Shown piece after piece: positions 44,969 through 52,734 of a stretch of DNA of 64,000 bases (within the stretch, counting starts at the first letter, position 1; each line of letters opens with the position of its first letter). The notes beneath the pieces were generated by a model. That model was not told the DNA's origin. It was given only the letters and a program-made list of their open reading frames with translations, and did not search any database. Made by a program: the position numbers and the translations under genes. The stretch covers positions 18,621 through 82,620 of the forward strand of contig NZ_JACVXC010000005.1 of the NCBI RefSeq assembly GCF_014596935.1, written 5' to 3'. Source of the DNA: Aestuariibaculum suncheonense. GTDB taxonomy: Bacteria > Bacteroidota > Bacteroidia > Flavobacteriales > Flavobacteriaceae.

Positions 44969-45852
44969 TTTCTCTAATGGTTGATTTTATAAAGGTATCA
45001 GTTGATAAAAGCTTTGAAAAACGTTTGTTGGAGAACCAAAAGTTAGAATTCAATTGTAAGATATGTTATAGTACAGGAGTTGTGGATAGTAACTTTTTGT
45101 ATGCCGAATATAAAGGGCTACGGTTTAACATAATAAATTCTGAAAACGACTGCAAACAAACGGTTATTACGCTCGAAGGGAGCTTACACAAGTTTTGGAA
45201 CGATGGAAAGCATAACCATAACGACTTCACGAATACCAATCTGGATGAGGTGTTGAACGAATTAGTTCATCAGTTTGGGTTATGGCCGTCGGACATGCGT
45301 TTAAGGCAAATTGAATTTGGCGTTAATATTAGATATCCCGAATGTGTAGATGAAATTATGAATGGTTGTTTAGAGCATAAGGCAAAACCGTTTAAATATA
45401 CTTTTGTTAGGGATGAAGGCAAGTATATACAGGCAAAGCATGAAAATTATATTGTTAAGCTTTACGACAAACAGTTACAAAATTGTAAACGTTACCCTGA
45501 TTTAGAGCCAATCATGCGTTTTGAAGTAGGGTATAAGAGAATGTATTCACTTAATAAAAAAGGCATCTATACACTCCAAGACTTAGTGAATTACGGTTTG
45601 GAAGAGTTTGGCGAAGAGCTTGTTTGCTATTGGGAGGCTATTCTTTTTTATGATGCTAAGGTTTTCGATGGCTCTGATAAGCAATATATCTATAGTAATC
45701 CTAAGTATTGGAGGGAGCTTAGCTCAACGAATTTTAATTACCACAGAGGTCAAATGAGAAAAGCGTTAAGTAAAAGCTCAAAAAGTATAAAAAGAACGAT
45801 TAGGGCATTGATTAAAGAAAAGAGTGAGCAGTTAGTAAGTCATACTGTGTGA
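44965..45852 (+). CDS. Probable replication initiator (Rep_trans / phage gene II-like)
   Basis: A 295-residue soluble protein. The series LRQIEFGVNI (about 108-117), IVKLYDKQLQN (about 160-170) and IMRFEVGYKRM (about 180-190) matches the layout of rolling-circle initiators of plasmid Rep_trans and filamentous-phage gene II type, in which a tyrosine near the YDK segment and acidic residues in RFE act in DNA cleavage. The last 40 residues are Lys- and Ser-rich. It is translationally coupled to the HTH gene and followed by a 792-bp non-coding region with repeats and a GC-rich hairpin. A mobilisation relaxase is the main alternative. The family assignment is by motif resemblance only. Confidence 0.6.
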   Translation: MISLMVDFIKVSVDKSFEKRLLENQKLEFNCKICYSTGVVDSNFLYAEYKGLRFNIINSENDCKQTVITLEGSLHKFWNDGKHNHNDFTNTNLDEVLNELVHQFGLWPSDMRLRQIEFGVNIRYPECVDEIMNGCLEHKAKPFKYTFVRDEGKYIQAKHENYIVKLYDKQLQNCKRYPDLEPIMRFEVGYKRMYSLNKKGIYTLQDLVNYGLEEFGEELVCYWEAILFYDAKVFDGSDKQYIYSNPKYWRELSSTNFNYHRGQMRKALSKSSKSIKRTIRALIKEKSEQLVSHTV

Positions 45853-46644
45853 ATTCACACTTATTATATCTGTTGGTATTAACATAGTAACTGTAGTTTT
45901 AATGATGTCTTTTAGCTTTAGTATTTACTCGTGTAAAAGTTTATAGAGTTAAGCCGTAATGAGCTAAAAAAAAAAGGCTTTTATAGGCTCTTTCTTTATG
46001 AGACTAAATTTTTTAAAAATATAGACATCTTTTATATGTGTTTTACCCCCTCCGTCAATAAAATTCGTTTTTCCAAAAGAGGGGGTGTTGTGTTGAGGTG
46101 TATAAGAAAGTCACATTCAAGACCAGATAAAATTTTTTGTATAGTAGAAATATTTAGTTGTTTATAGGCTCTTTAATGCTACTTATGCTCTGAAAGTGTA
46201 ATGTAGGGTTGTAATGATGTTCTATGATGCTTTTTATCTAGGTTTAACGGATAATGGAGTTATTCGATTAGTACTTTATTGTTTGCGTGTAAGTGTTTTT
46301 TTGTGGGAAATAATGATTCAAGCTTACTTATACAAAAGAATTTGAAAATTGTTAATTATATTAAAGTCGAGTTATTAAGGGGTGCTTTATTGTATAAATG
46401 GAGGTTTCAGTATAATTTTTTAAAAAATTAGTATTAGTCTATGCTACGGTAGTAATAATTATCTATTTTGGTAAGAAAAGGCTTATTTGCTTAAAAAAGG
46501 GTATATTGGTCATTCTAAATCACTAAAGCAGCTCTGGTTAAGTGTATAGACTGAATATAAGCTGCATAGGAGGATGTTTGTATTTAGGTAAAAGGAAACA
46601 CTAATTAATGAAATTATATTTGAAATACGAATAAGAAGTGTAAT
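45853..46644. other. Non-coding region after the initiator gene; candidate origin
   Basis: No convincing reading frame is present in 792 bases. Two exact 14-bp copies of TTTATAGGCTCTTT lie at 45980-45993 and 46161-46174. Between them ACCCCCTC (46045-46052) and GAGGGGGT (46079-46086) form a GC-rich inverted repeat in AT-rich DNA. This layout suits an origin of replication or transfer for the preceding gene product. The rest, 46175-46644, shows nothing I can name. Confidence 0.45.
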
Positions 46645-47058
46645 ATGGCTGTAGAAAAAGACTTTATAAAAAGAGAGGTTGAAAAATTAATTTTATTATT
46701 AACGAGCTTAATTGAAAAAGTTAGTGGGATTAATTCTAGCAACGCCCAAAGAGGGATTGAGGAGGTAAATCAAGTTCTTAAAATTCAATTCGACTTGACC
46801 CTTAAAGATTTTACTTTATTGGATGACGAAGATATATTGAAAAGAATAACTAACATGCACGACTCTCACATCGATAAAACAATTGAGTTAATATATGCGT
46901 TTGTTCAAAATTCTGAACTCGATGGGGTAAGTGAAGTTTATGATAAAGGCACACTTTCGGCTAAGGCAATTTTGCTTATAGACTACCTAAATGAAAAGTC
47001 AAATACTTTTTCAATGAAAAGGATGAGCTTAAAAAAAACATTACAATATCGTATATAA
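46645..47058 (+). CDS. Unrecognised element protein, 137 residues
   Basis: A small, soluble, strongly helical protein with no signal peptide. Hydrophobic residues recur every three to four positions (for example KLILLLTSLIEKVSGI near the start and TIELIYAFVQ at about 75-84), which suggests a helical bundle. The C-terminus is basic. It lies between the candidate origin and the serine hydrolase gene and is separated from the latter by 88 bases. I do not recognise the family. As cargo of a mobile element it could be involved in defence, regulation or nothing selected at all; the sequence does not decide. Confidence 0.6.
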   Translation: MAVEKDFIKREVEKLILLLTSLIEKVSGINSSNAQRGIEEVNQVLKIQFDLTLKDFTLLDDEDILKRITNMHDSHIDKTIELIYAFVQNSELDGVSEVYDKGTLSAKAILLIDYLNEKSNTFSMKRMSLKKTLQYRI

Positions 47059-47146
47059 AATTGCGAATTGAGGCTTCTTACCTACGAGTTTTATTTCGAT
47101 GTGTTTTTTAAAGTAATTATTGTATAAAATTAAATTAAACTTAAAA

Positions 47147-48466
47147 ATGATAAAAATAATTTTAACCACAACACTGTTATTAGTATTAAGTCCGCTCGGA
47201 TTTTCGCAAAATTTTGATAAGGTAAAGTTAGATAATTATTTAAATACACTTGAACAAAACAATAAGTTTATGGGGAGTGTTGCTGTTTCAAAAAACGGAG
47301 AAATCATTTACACGAAAGCAATTGGGTATGCAGACATTGAAAATAGAATTAAGGCAACTGAAAACACAAAGTACAGAATAGGTTCAATTTCTAAATCGTT
47401 TACAGCGGTTTTAGTTTTAAAAGCAGCTGAAGATATGAAATTAGACTTAAATCAAACTATAGATAAATGGTTTCCTGTAATCGTAAATGCTGATAGAATA
47501 ACGGTAAAACACTTATTGAGTCATAGAAGCGGGATACACAATTTTACGAATAACAAGGACTATTTAAGTTGGAACACTCAGTTAAAAACAGAGGCTGAAA
47601 TGCTTGAAATTATCGTAGAAGGAGGTAGTGTTTTTACACCAGATAGTAAAGCTGAATACAGTAATTCGAATTATGTTCTACTATCATACATTCTTGAAAA
47701 GGTATTTGAAAAATCTTATTCTGAGCTGCTAAATGAGGTTATTGTTAAACCAATTGGTTTGGTGCATACTTATGTTTTTGGGAAAATCGATTCAAGTAAA
47801 AACGAATGTAAATCATACAGTTTTGTGGGAGCTTGGAATGTCGAAGCTGAAACACACTTTACAGTTCCGTTAGGAGCAGGAGCTATTCTTTCTACACCAA
47901 GCGACTTGACGAAATTTTCGGATGCTTTGTTTAGTGGAAAGCTTTTGAAGCCTGAAAGCCTTGCAATAATGAAAACCGTAAAAGATGGATACGGAATGGG
48001 GGTGTTTAAAATTCCTTTTTATTCAAGTGTGGGTTATGGTCACACAGGCGGTATTGATGGGTTTAGCTCTGTTTTTTCATGTTTTCCTGACGACAATATT
48101 TCATATGCTTTAATTTCAAACGGAACAAATTTTAACAATAACGATATATCAATTGCTGTTCTTAGTGCAGTTTATGGTAAAACTTTCGAAGTGCCTGTTT
48201 TTACATCTTATAACTTAACTTCAGGTGACTTAGATAAGTATTTAGGGGTTTATGCATCTAAACAAATTCCCTTGAAAATTATAGTTACAAAAGACCGAAA
48301 TACATTAAAGGCACAGGCAACAGGTCAGCCAGTTTTTGCACTTGAAGCAACAGACAAGGATAAATTTAAGCTTAATCAGGTCGGTGCAAAATTTGAATTT
48401 AACCCATCAGAAGAAACAATGATATTATTTCAAGGTGGCGGACAAATTAAATTTATGAAAGAGTAA
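47147..48466 (+). CDS. Secreted serine hydrolase, class C beta-lactamase fold
   Basis: The start is set at the ATG at 47147, giving a signal peptide (about residues 1-22, ending GFSQ); an upstream TTG at 47120 would add nine residues. The 439-residue protein has the catalytic motifs of the beta-lactamase/DD-peptidase family: SISK in GSISKSFTA (SxxK), YSN in AEYSNSNYVLLSY (YxN) and HTG in GHTGGIDGF. A C-terminal domain of about 100 residues follows, as in flavobacterial serine hydrolases of unknown substrate. It is the likely cargo of the tRNA-Arg element. The name does not imply antibiotic resistance; most such proteins act on esters or peptides. Confidence 0.88.
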   Translation: MIKIILTTTLLLVLSPLGFSQNFDKVKLDNYLNTLEQNNKFMGSVAVSKNGEIIYTKAIGYADIENRIKATENTKYRIGSISKSFTAVLVLKAAEDMKLDLNQTIDKWFPVIVNADRITVKHLLSHRSGIHNFTNNKDYLSWNTQLKTEAEMLEIIVEGGSVFTPDSKAEYSNSNYVLLSYILEKVFEKSYSELLNEVIVKPIGLVHTYVFGKIDSSKNECKSYSFVGAWNVEAETHFTVPLGAGAILSTPSDLTKFSDALFSGKLLKPESLAIMKTVKDGYGMGVFKIPFYSSVGYGHTGGIDGFSSVFSCFPDDNISYALISNGTNFNNNDISIAVLSAVYGKTFEVPVFTSYNLTSGDLDKYLGVYASKQIPLKIIVTKDRNTLKAQATGQPVFALEATDKDKFKLNQVGAKFEFNPSEETMILFQGGGQIKFMKE

Positions 48467-48547
48467 AGAAAGTGTTTAAATATGCCCTTTTGTAATGTTT
48501 ATCCTCTATGTATGCGCAATTAAGAGATTTTAATTTAACATAAAAAC

Positions 48548-48580
48548 AAACGGTTTCGATTTTTATCGAAGCCGTTTTTT
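48548..48580. terminator. Bidirectional terminator between hydrolase and integrase
   Basis: A 13-bp stem, AAACGGTTTCGAT with ATCGAAGCCGTTT (one G-T wobble), encloses TTTT and is followed by T on the forward strand; A residues precede it, so it can also end the reverse-strand integrase transcript. Confidence 0.88.
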
Positions 48581-48599
48581 ATAGTTTAAGAGTTGTGTT

Positions 48600-49925
48600 T
48601 TATACGGCCTTTAGTTTTCTTTTTTTTTGTTGCTTTTTCATTTCTTCTTTTTCAATCTGTAGCATCATTGAGCCTAAGAATTCCGAGTTACTTGAGCCTG
48701 TTCTTCCTACGTATCGTAAAAACTGAGATTCTGAAGCGTGGCCAGTTGCGGAGCGTAGGAGTGAGGTGGGGATTATACCGTAATAGTTAGTAGCATAAGA
48801 ACGTCTGCCAATATGAGTGCTTATAGCGTCGTATTTAGGGACTTCTTTTTCTTCATACCTGTTGGTTTCTTTGTTTTTAAAGTGGTGTATTACAGCTGTG
48901 TTAATGCCAGCTTCTTTACATACCTTTTTAATGAGTTTGTTGTAAATAGCCTTATTGCTGTCTACATTTTTAGAAAAGTTAGGAGGGAAGTTGCCGTTTC
49001 TCTTGTCAAGTATGTTTATTACTGTTGAAATTAATGGTATCTCTACAGGTTGTTCTGTTTTTTCTTGCTTCACGAAGAGATAATAACCTCCCTTAATATG
49101 CTTTATCGAGTCTTTTGTGAACCGCATAAAGTCAGATACCCTTTGAGCTGTGTAGCAACTTATAACTAACCAGTCTCTTGCAGCGTCTAAGGTTTCGTCT
49201 GTAATTACAGCTTCTTGTATTTTGTTGATTTCTTCAAAGCTGAGGTGAATGTGCTCTCTTTTTGTGTATTTGTAGCCGTTGGTTAAAAACTGTAAATCTG
49301 GGTGGGTTTTAATGCCACTTTCCATAGCATGCGTACAAACCGTTTTAATCATTTTAAGCGTTTTTAAGGCTGTATTGTTGTTATATCCGTCTTCAATACA
49401 CCAAGCGTAAAAGCGTCTGCTAAAAAGCTTATTTACTTCTTGTATAAGTGTTCTGCCGTTAGCTTTTTCATATTTTTCTATTCGAGCCTTAATACTTTTG
49501 TTTCTTTTGTAAGTGCTATGTTTAAGCGAGCCTTGTTTAAACTCTAAGTACTTGTCGAAATAAGCCGTTAAAGTGTTAGGAAGCTCTTGTTTACTTTTTG
49601 GTGGGAATATAATTTCTTGTAACCATTTCGAGTCTATAACCTCGTAATCTTTCTTATCGTTAAACCTGTCAGTTATTATTGATTGTAGGCTGTCAAGTTC
49701 CTGTTGTAGATTGATAAGGGTTTTGTTGTGTTTTTGAGCTTGTTCTTTCTTGTCCGCCGATATTCTGCCCGAAGTACTTTTTAGCTTTACTTTTCCTTTC
49801 TCGAAGTCTTCGGTATTTACAGAGTAGCCACTTTTCGATTTGGCATCAATAGATTTACCCTCCCTGAGTCTAACGTAAATGGTAGCAGGGTTCTTGTTGG
49901 ATTGTAGAAAGAATTTTATTGTCAT
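48600..49925 (-). CDS. Tyrosine recombinase (site-specific integrase)
   Basis: A 441-residue integrase. The N-terminus (about 1-85) is the arm-DNA-binding form common in Bacteroidetes, then a SAM-like core-binding domain (about 105-205) and the catalytic domain. Catalytic residues visible are the first arginine in SCYTAQRVSDFMRF, the H-x-x-R pair in HIGRRSYATN, the later histidine in ATGHASESQ and the nucleophile tyrosine in FLRYVGR. It should recombine the 27-bp repeats that bound the element. It sits at the end distal to the tRNA and reads inward, with paired TAGTCCA sites 28-49 bases before its start, where its own binding could repress it. Confidence 0.94.
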   Translation of the reverse strand: MTIKFFLQSNKNPATIYVRLREGKSIDAKSKSGYSVNTEDFEKGKVKLKSTSGRISADKKEQAQKHNKTLINLQQELDSLQSIITDRFNDKKDYEVIDSKWLQEIIFPPKSKQELPNTLTAYFDKYLEFKQGSLKHSTYKRNKSIKARIEKYEKANGRTLIQEVNKLFSRRFYAWCIEDGYNNNTALKTLKMIKTVCTHAMESGIKTHPDLQFLTNGYKYTKREHIHLSFEEINKIQEAVITDETLDAARDWLVISCYTAQRVSDFMRFTKDSIKHIKGGYYLFVKQEKTEQPVEIPLISTVINILDKRNGNFPPNFSKNVDSNKAIYNKLIKKVCKEAGINTAVIHHFKNKETNRYEEKEVPKYDAISTHIGRRSYATNYYGIIPTSLLRSATGHASESQFLRYVGRTGSSNSEFLGSMMLQIEKEEMKKQQKKRKLKAV

Positions 49926-49952
49926 CGTGGTCTTTTTTCGGCTAAGTTAAAA

Positions 49953-49974
49953 TTTTAGTCCATATGTAGTCCAT
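49953..49974 (+). promoter_or_regulatory. Candidate integrase arm-type site, right
   Basis: TAGTCCA at 49956-49962 and 49967-49973, with the same 11-bp spacing and orientation as the left pair. Overlap with the probable integrase promoter region suggests feedback control. Confidence 0.6.
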
Positions 49975-50107
49975 GTTTTTAAGTTTTTTATGAATAATTT
50001 TGAATGAATTTGAAATGTTTTAATGGTTATTAAGCTCTTGTTTTATTGGTGTTTTGGTGTTTTTTTTGTTGGGGTTTAGTAAATTCGATTTTTTAAGTAT
50101 TCACAAA

Positions 50108-50134
50108 TTCGAATCCCTTCGCGGTCACTAAAAC
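50108..50134 (+). repeat. Right attachment site (attR) core
   Basis: Exact copy of 43343-43369. It contains the last 20 bases of tRNA-Arg without the rest of the gene, so it is the scar of the original integration site. Confidence 0.9.
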
Positions 50135-50167
50135 GCTATGTAATTCTAAGGAATTATGTGGCGTTTT
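50130..50167. terminator. Displaced native terminator of tRNA-Arg
   Basis: AAAACGC and TATGTAATTC pair along 17 positions with GAATTATGTG and GCGTTTT (several G-T wobbles) around TAAG, followed by T. It starts in the attachment repeat and must originally have followed the tRNA directly. It now only remains in place to end deoD on the reverse strand. Confidence 0.8.
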
Positions 50168-50170
50168 TGT

Positions 50171-50869
50171 TTAAACAATATTCAGCGCAATATTAACCAT
50201 GTTGTCAAACGTACTTTCACGGTCTTTAGTACTTGTTGTTTCTTCCGATACTAATGAGTCGGAAATGGTTAAAATAGACAGTGCATTCACTTTATGTTTT
50301 GCCGCAATCGAATAAAGTCCTGCGGTTTCCATCTCTACACAAAGTACACCGTAATCGGCCCAGGTTTTATAAAACTCCGGGTTATCATCATAAAACACAT
50401 CGGCTGTTAATACATTTCCGGCATGAATAGGAATATTCTTTGATTTCGCGTAATCAACAGCTTTTTCAAATAGATTATAACTGGCTGTAGGCGCATAAGT
50501 GTAATGACCGAATTTAGAGCTGTTAATAGCTGAGGTTGATGAAGCAGCCATGGCAATAATAACATCTTTTAGTTTTACATGCTTTTGGTAAGAACCGGCT
50601 GTTCCAACGCGTATCAGGTTTTTAACACTGTAATCATTAATGAGTTCATGGTAATAAATTAAAGCAGAAGGTACACCCATACCACTGGCTTGAACCGATA
50701 TACGTTTCCCTTTGTAATATCCTGTAAAACCAAGCATGCCACGAACCTGATTATAGCAAACAACATCATCTAAAAAGGTATTGGCAATCCATTGGGCACG
50801 GAGAGGGTCTCCAGGTAATAAAACGGTCTCTGCAATGGCTCCTTTTTCAGCTTCAATATGAACACTCAT
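50171..50869 (-). CDS. deoD: Purine-nucleoside phosphorylase, DeoD type
   Basis: Splits purine nucleosides with phosphate into base and ribose-1-phosphate. The 232-residue protein begins MSVHIEAEKGAIAETVLLPGDPLRA, typical of the hexameric DeoD form. It contains the phosphate-site stretch RVGTAGSYQ (about 87-95), the substrate-site VEMETAGLYSIA (about 178-189) and SDSLVSEE near the end. It is a single-gene unit that ends at the old tRNA-Arg terminator just right of the mobile element. Confidence 0.95.
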   Translation of the reverse strand: MSVHIEAEKGAIAETVLLPGDPLRAQWIANTFLDDVVCYNQVRGMLGFTGYYKGKRISVQASGMGVPSALIYYHELINDYSVKNLIRVGTAGSYQKHVKLKDVIIAMAASSTSAINSSKFGHYTYAPTASYNLFEKAVDYAKSKNIPIHAGNVLTADVFYDDNPEFYKTWADYGVLCVEMETAGLYSIAAKHKVNALSILTISDSLVSEETTSTKDRESTFDNMVNIALNIV

Positions 50870-51000
50870 TCTTAATAAAGATTAAATTGTAATGATCTTT
50901 AAAGTTAACAATTATCGCTTAACCAAAAGCTGACAATATTCAGAAAGCTAGGTTTTAATGAAGATCAGATTGAAGATTATCTTAATAAATATGTGGTAAC

Positions 51001-51012
51001 TGATATTTATCA
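51001..51012 (+). promoter_or_regulatory. Palindrome upstream of hsp20, possible Crp/Fnr-type operator
   Basis: TGATATTTATCA has 5-bp perfect arms and lies 58 bases before the hsp20 start. A near-identical site, TGACATTTGTCA, occurs 53 bases before the first CBS gene. The half-site TGA-N6-TCA resembles Crp/Fnr-family targets. Confidence 0.4.
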
Positions 51013-51069
51013 TATTATAAGGTGGTGATATATGTTATTTTTAGAAAAGTAAATTAATAATCAAAATTA

Positions 51070-51525
51070 ATGGTCATGTCACTCACAAAGTTTAACAACC
51101 GAAACAGATTATTTCCTTGGAATAATCTTGACTTAAAGAGCTTTTTAAGCTCTGATGACTTTTTTAATTCAGATTTTTTTGCAGAAGAAGGCTTGATGCC
51201 CGCTATGAACGTAAAAGAACATCATACCGATTTTGAAATTGAATTCGCCGCCCCGGGATTCAATAAAAAAGATTTTGAAGTGACTATTGAAGACAATGTC
51301 TTGTATGTAAGTGGTGAAAAACACATGGAAAAAGAAGAGAAAGAAGATGACTTTACACGTAAAGAGTTTAGTTATAATTCATTTAAACGCTCTTTAAGAC
51401 TTCCAGAATCTGTTGACGTAAACAAAGAAATTGATGCAACTTACAAAAATGGCATTCTTAAATTAAATCTTTTAAAAAAAGAACCTGTAAATGAGATTCC
51501 TAAAAAGGTAGTAGAAATTAATTAA
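51070..51525 (+). CDS. Small heat-shock protein, Hsp20/alpha-crystallin family
   Basis: A 151-residue ATP-independent holdase chaperone. A short N-terminal region rich in Phe and Asp (about 1-38) precedes the alpha-crystallin domain (about 42-135), with the family stretches EIEFAAPGFNKKDFEVTIEDNVLYVSGE and SFKRSLRLPESVDVNKEIDATYKNGILKLNL in outline. The C-terminal tail carries PKKVVEIN. A second ATG two codons later is also possible. A palindrome at 51001-51012 may control it, and a UUCG-capped terminator follows. Confidence 0.92.
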   Translation: MVMSLTKFNNRNRLFPWNNLDLKSFLSSDDFFNSDFFAEEGLMPAMNVKEHHTDFEIEFAAPGFNKKDFEVTIEDNVLYVSGEKHMEKEEKEDDFTRKEFSYNSFKRSLRLPESVDVNKEIDATYKNGILKLNLLKKEPVNEIPKKVVEIN

Positions 51526-51538
51526 AGCATTAAACGGT

Positions 51539-51563
51539 AGAAAGCCTTCGGGCTTTCTGCTTA
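51539..51563 (+). terminator. Terminator after hsp20
   Basis: AGAAAGCC and GGCTTTCT pair around TTCG, followed by GCTTAACTTTTT. The interrupted T tract makes it moderate in strength. Confidence 0.75.
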
Positions 51564-51645
51564 ACTTTTTAAAATCACATTGTTGAATTAATACCATAAC
51601 ATATGGGAAAGGACTTCTAAAATTAAATACGCAGTATAATCTCAT

Positions 51646-51729
51646 CTATTTGTTAAGGAGAGGAAGAGTTTTTTAACAAATAGCAATTTTTTTTTTTTTT
51701 TAGCCTTGCTGTTCGCAGCGAGGCTTTTT
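51646..51729 (+). other. Two consecutive hairpins, possible small RNA end
   Basis: An 11-bp perfect inverted repeat, CTATTTGTTAA (51646-51656) and TTAACAAATAG (51673-51683), encloses a purine-rich loop and is followed by fifteen T. Directly after comes a second 10-bp stem capped by TTCG (51702-51725) with its own T run. The stretch lies in the 301-bp gap between hsp20 and the metallopeptidase gene, after the hsp20 terminator, so it may end an independent non-coding transcript. I see no confident promoter. Confidence 0.4.
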
Positions 51730-51826
51730 ACTTGGTCTTTATAACAGGTTTTTAAAAAATGTTTAAAAAACAACCCTTTTTTTAACTAAGTTTATCCATT
51801 AGTAACCCAAATATATTAGTCATTTT

Positions 51827-52678
51827 ATGTTAAATCTGATTCTAGCAAAAGATATGGAAATAGGTAGCATTGTGCTACTCGGATTTTTATTAGTAGCTCT
51901 TACAGCTATCATTTTTAATTATATCTTTAAAATGATTGAAATGGCTTATGTAATGCGTTACCGAAAACCTATGTACAATCATGTATATCTTTATCTAAAA
52001 CGTTTAAATAAGAGTCAGAAATTAATTCTGGAAAAGCAATTTACCTTTTATAATAAGTTGCCTGAAAAGTCTAAACGCTATTTTGAGCATCGTGTGTTTT
52101 GCTTTATCGAAGATAAAGAGTTTATTGGCAGAGCAGGTGTAGAGATTAACGATGAAATTAAAGTGCTTATTTCAGCCACAGCCATTATGCTAACTTTTGG
52201 TTTCAGAGATTTCTACATTGGTCTTATTTCTAAAATTGTAGTATATCCTAGTAAGTTTTATTCTAAAACGAATGAAGCCTACCATAAAGGTGAGTTTAAT
52301 CCAAAATTGGAGACTTTGGTGGTGTCGTGGGAAGATTTTAAAGAAGGTTATAAAACTAATCAAGATAATTTGAATTTGGGTATTCACGAGTTAACTCATG
52401 CCATTCATATTAATAGTATAAAAGAACGTGATGTAAGTTCGACCATTTTTAGTGATACATTTAAAGAATTATCTGATTTGTTGGTAAATGATGAAGCCTT
52501 GCGAACGCGTTTAATGACCTCGGGATACTTTAGGAAATATGCATTTACCAACCAGTTTGAATTTTTAGCTGTAGTTATTGAAAATTTTATTGAAACTCCA
52601 TTAGAATTTAAAAGGCAATTTCCGGAGGTGTATGTAAAAGTGAAGCAAATGCTAAATTTTAGAATAGCCAATTATTAA
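51827..52678 (+). CDS. Zinc-dependent peptidase, MtfA family
   Basis: A 283-residue protein with one N-terminal membrane helix (about 12-32) followed by a cytoplasmic or periplasmic peptidase domain. The zinc site is HELTH at 187-191 in GIHELTHAIHI, and a later glutamate in FLAVVIENFIETP (about 243-255) can provide the third ligand. This matches the M90 family of MtfA, which in E. coli binds the repressor Mlc; here the membrane anchor and missing Mlc context make that role unlikely to transfer. It ends at a 12-bp terminator shared with the convergent CHRD gene. Confidence 0.82.
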   Translation: MLNLILAKDMEIGSIVLLGFLLVALTAIIFNYIFKMIEMAYVMRYRKPMYNHVYLYLKRLNKSQKLILEKQFTFYNKLPEKSKRYFEHRVFCFIEDKEFIGRAGVEINDEIKVLISATAIMLTFGFRDFYIGLISKIVVYPSKFYSKTNEAYHKGEFNPKLETLVVSWEDFKEGYKTNQDNLNLGIHELTHAIHINSIKERDVSSTIFSDTFKELSDLLVNDEALRTRLMTSGYFRKYAFTNQFEFLAVVIENFIETPLEFKRQFPEVYVKVKQMLNFRIANY

Positions 52679-52684
52679 GGTGTT

Positions 52685-52731
52685 AAAAATCAGCACCGCA
52701 TGCTAAATACAGGAGTGCTGATTTTTAGAAA
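52685..52731. terminator. Bidirectional terminator between MtfA-type and CHRD genes
   Basis: AAAAATCAGCAC at 52685-52696 is exactly complementary to GTGCTGATTTTT at 52715-52726. It has an A run on one side and a T run on the other, so it serves both convergent genes. Confidence 0.85.
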
Positions 52732-52734
52732 TAA

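Larger units (their letters stand above)
43343..50134. mobile_element. Integrated element in tRNA-Arg, about 6.8 kb
   Basis: Both ends carry the same 27-bp sequence covering the last 20 bases of tRNA-Arg plus 7 bases beyond it (43343-43369 and 50108-50134). A tyrosine recombinase gene lies at the right end, and paired TAGTCCA sites stand near both ends. Forward genes encode an unknown 323-residue protein, an HTH protein, a probable replication initiator, an unknown 137-residue protein and a serine hydrolase. No transfer, capsid or Zot-like gene is seen, so it is best described as a small integrative, perhaps mobilisable or plasmid-like, element. Confidence 0.88.

Noticed and set aside
46645-48466. 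Toxin-antitoxin or other defence pair in the element
   Set aside because: The second gene is a secreted hydrolase with its own signal peptide and an 88-bp gap, unlike a toxin-antitoxin operon. No defence motif is visible in the first.
43343-50134. Integrated filamentous phage (inovirus)
   Set aside because: The initiator resembles phage gene II, but there is no Zot-like ATPase, no set of small coat genes and the cargo is a secreted enzyme.
50171-50869. deoD as part of the mobile element
   Set aside because: It lies outside the right attachment repeat, and its terminator is the native tRNA-Arg terminator, so it belongs to the host chromosome.
50911-51030. An open frame without start codon (…FRKLGFNEDQIEDYL…) upstream of hsp20
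   Set aside because: It follows a stop, has no ATG, and its end contains the palindrome and promoter region of hsp20. It is at most a gene fossil.
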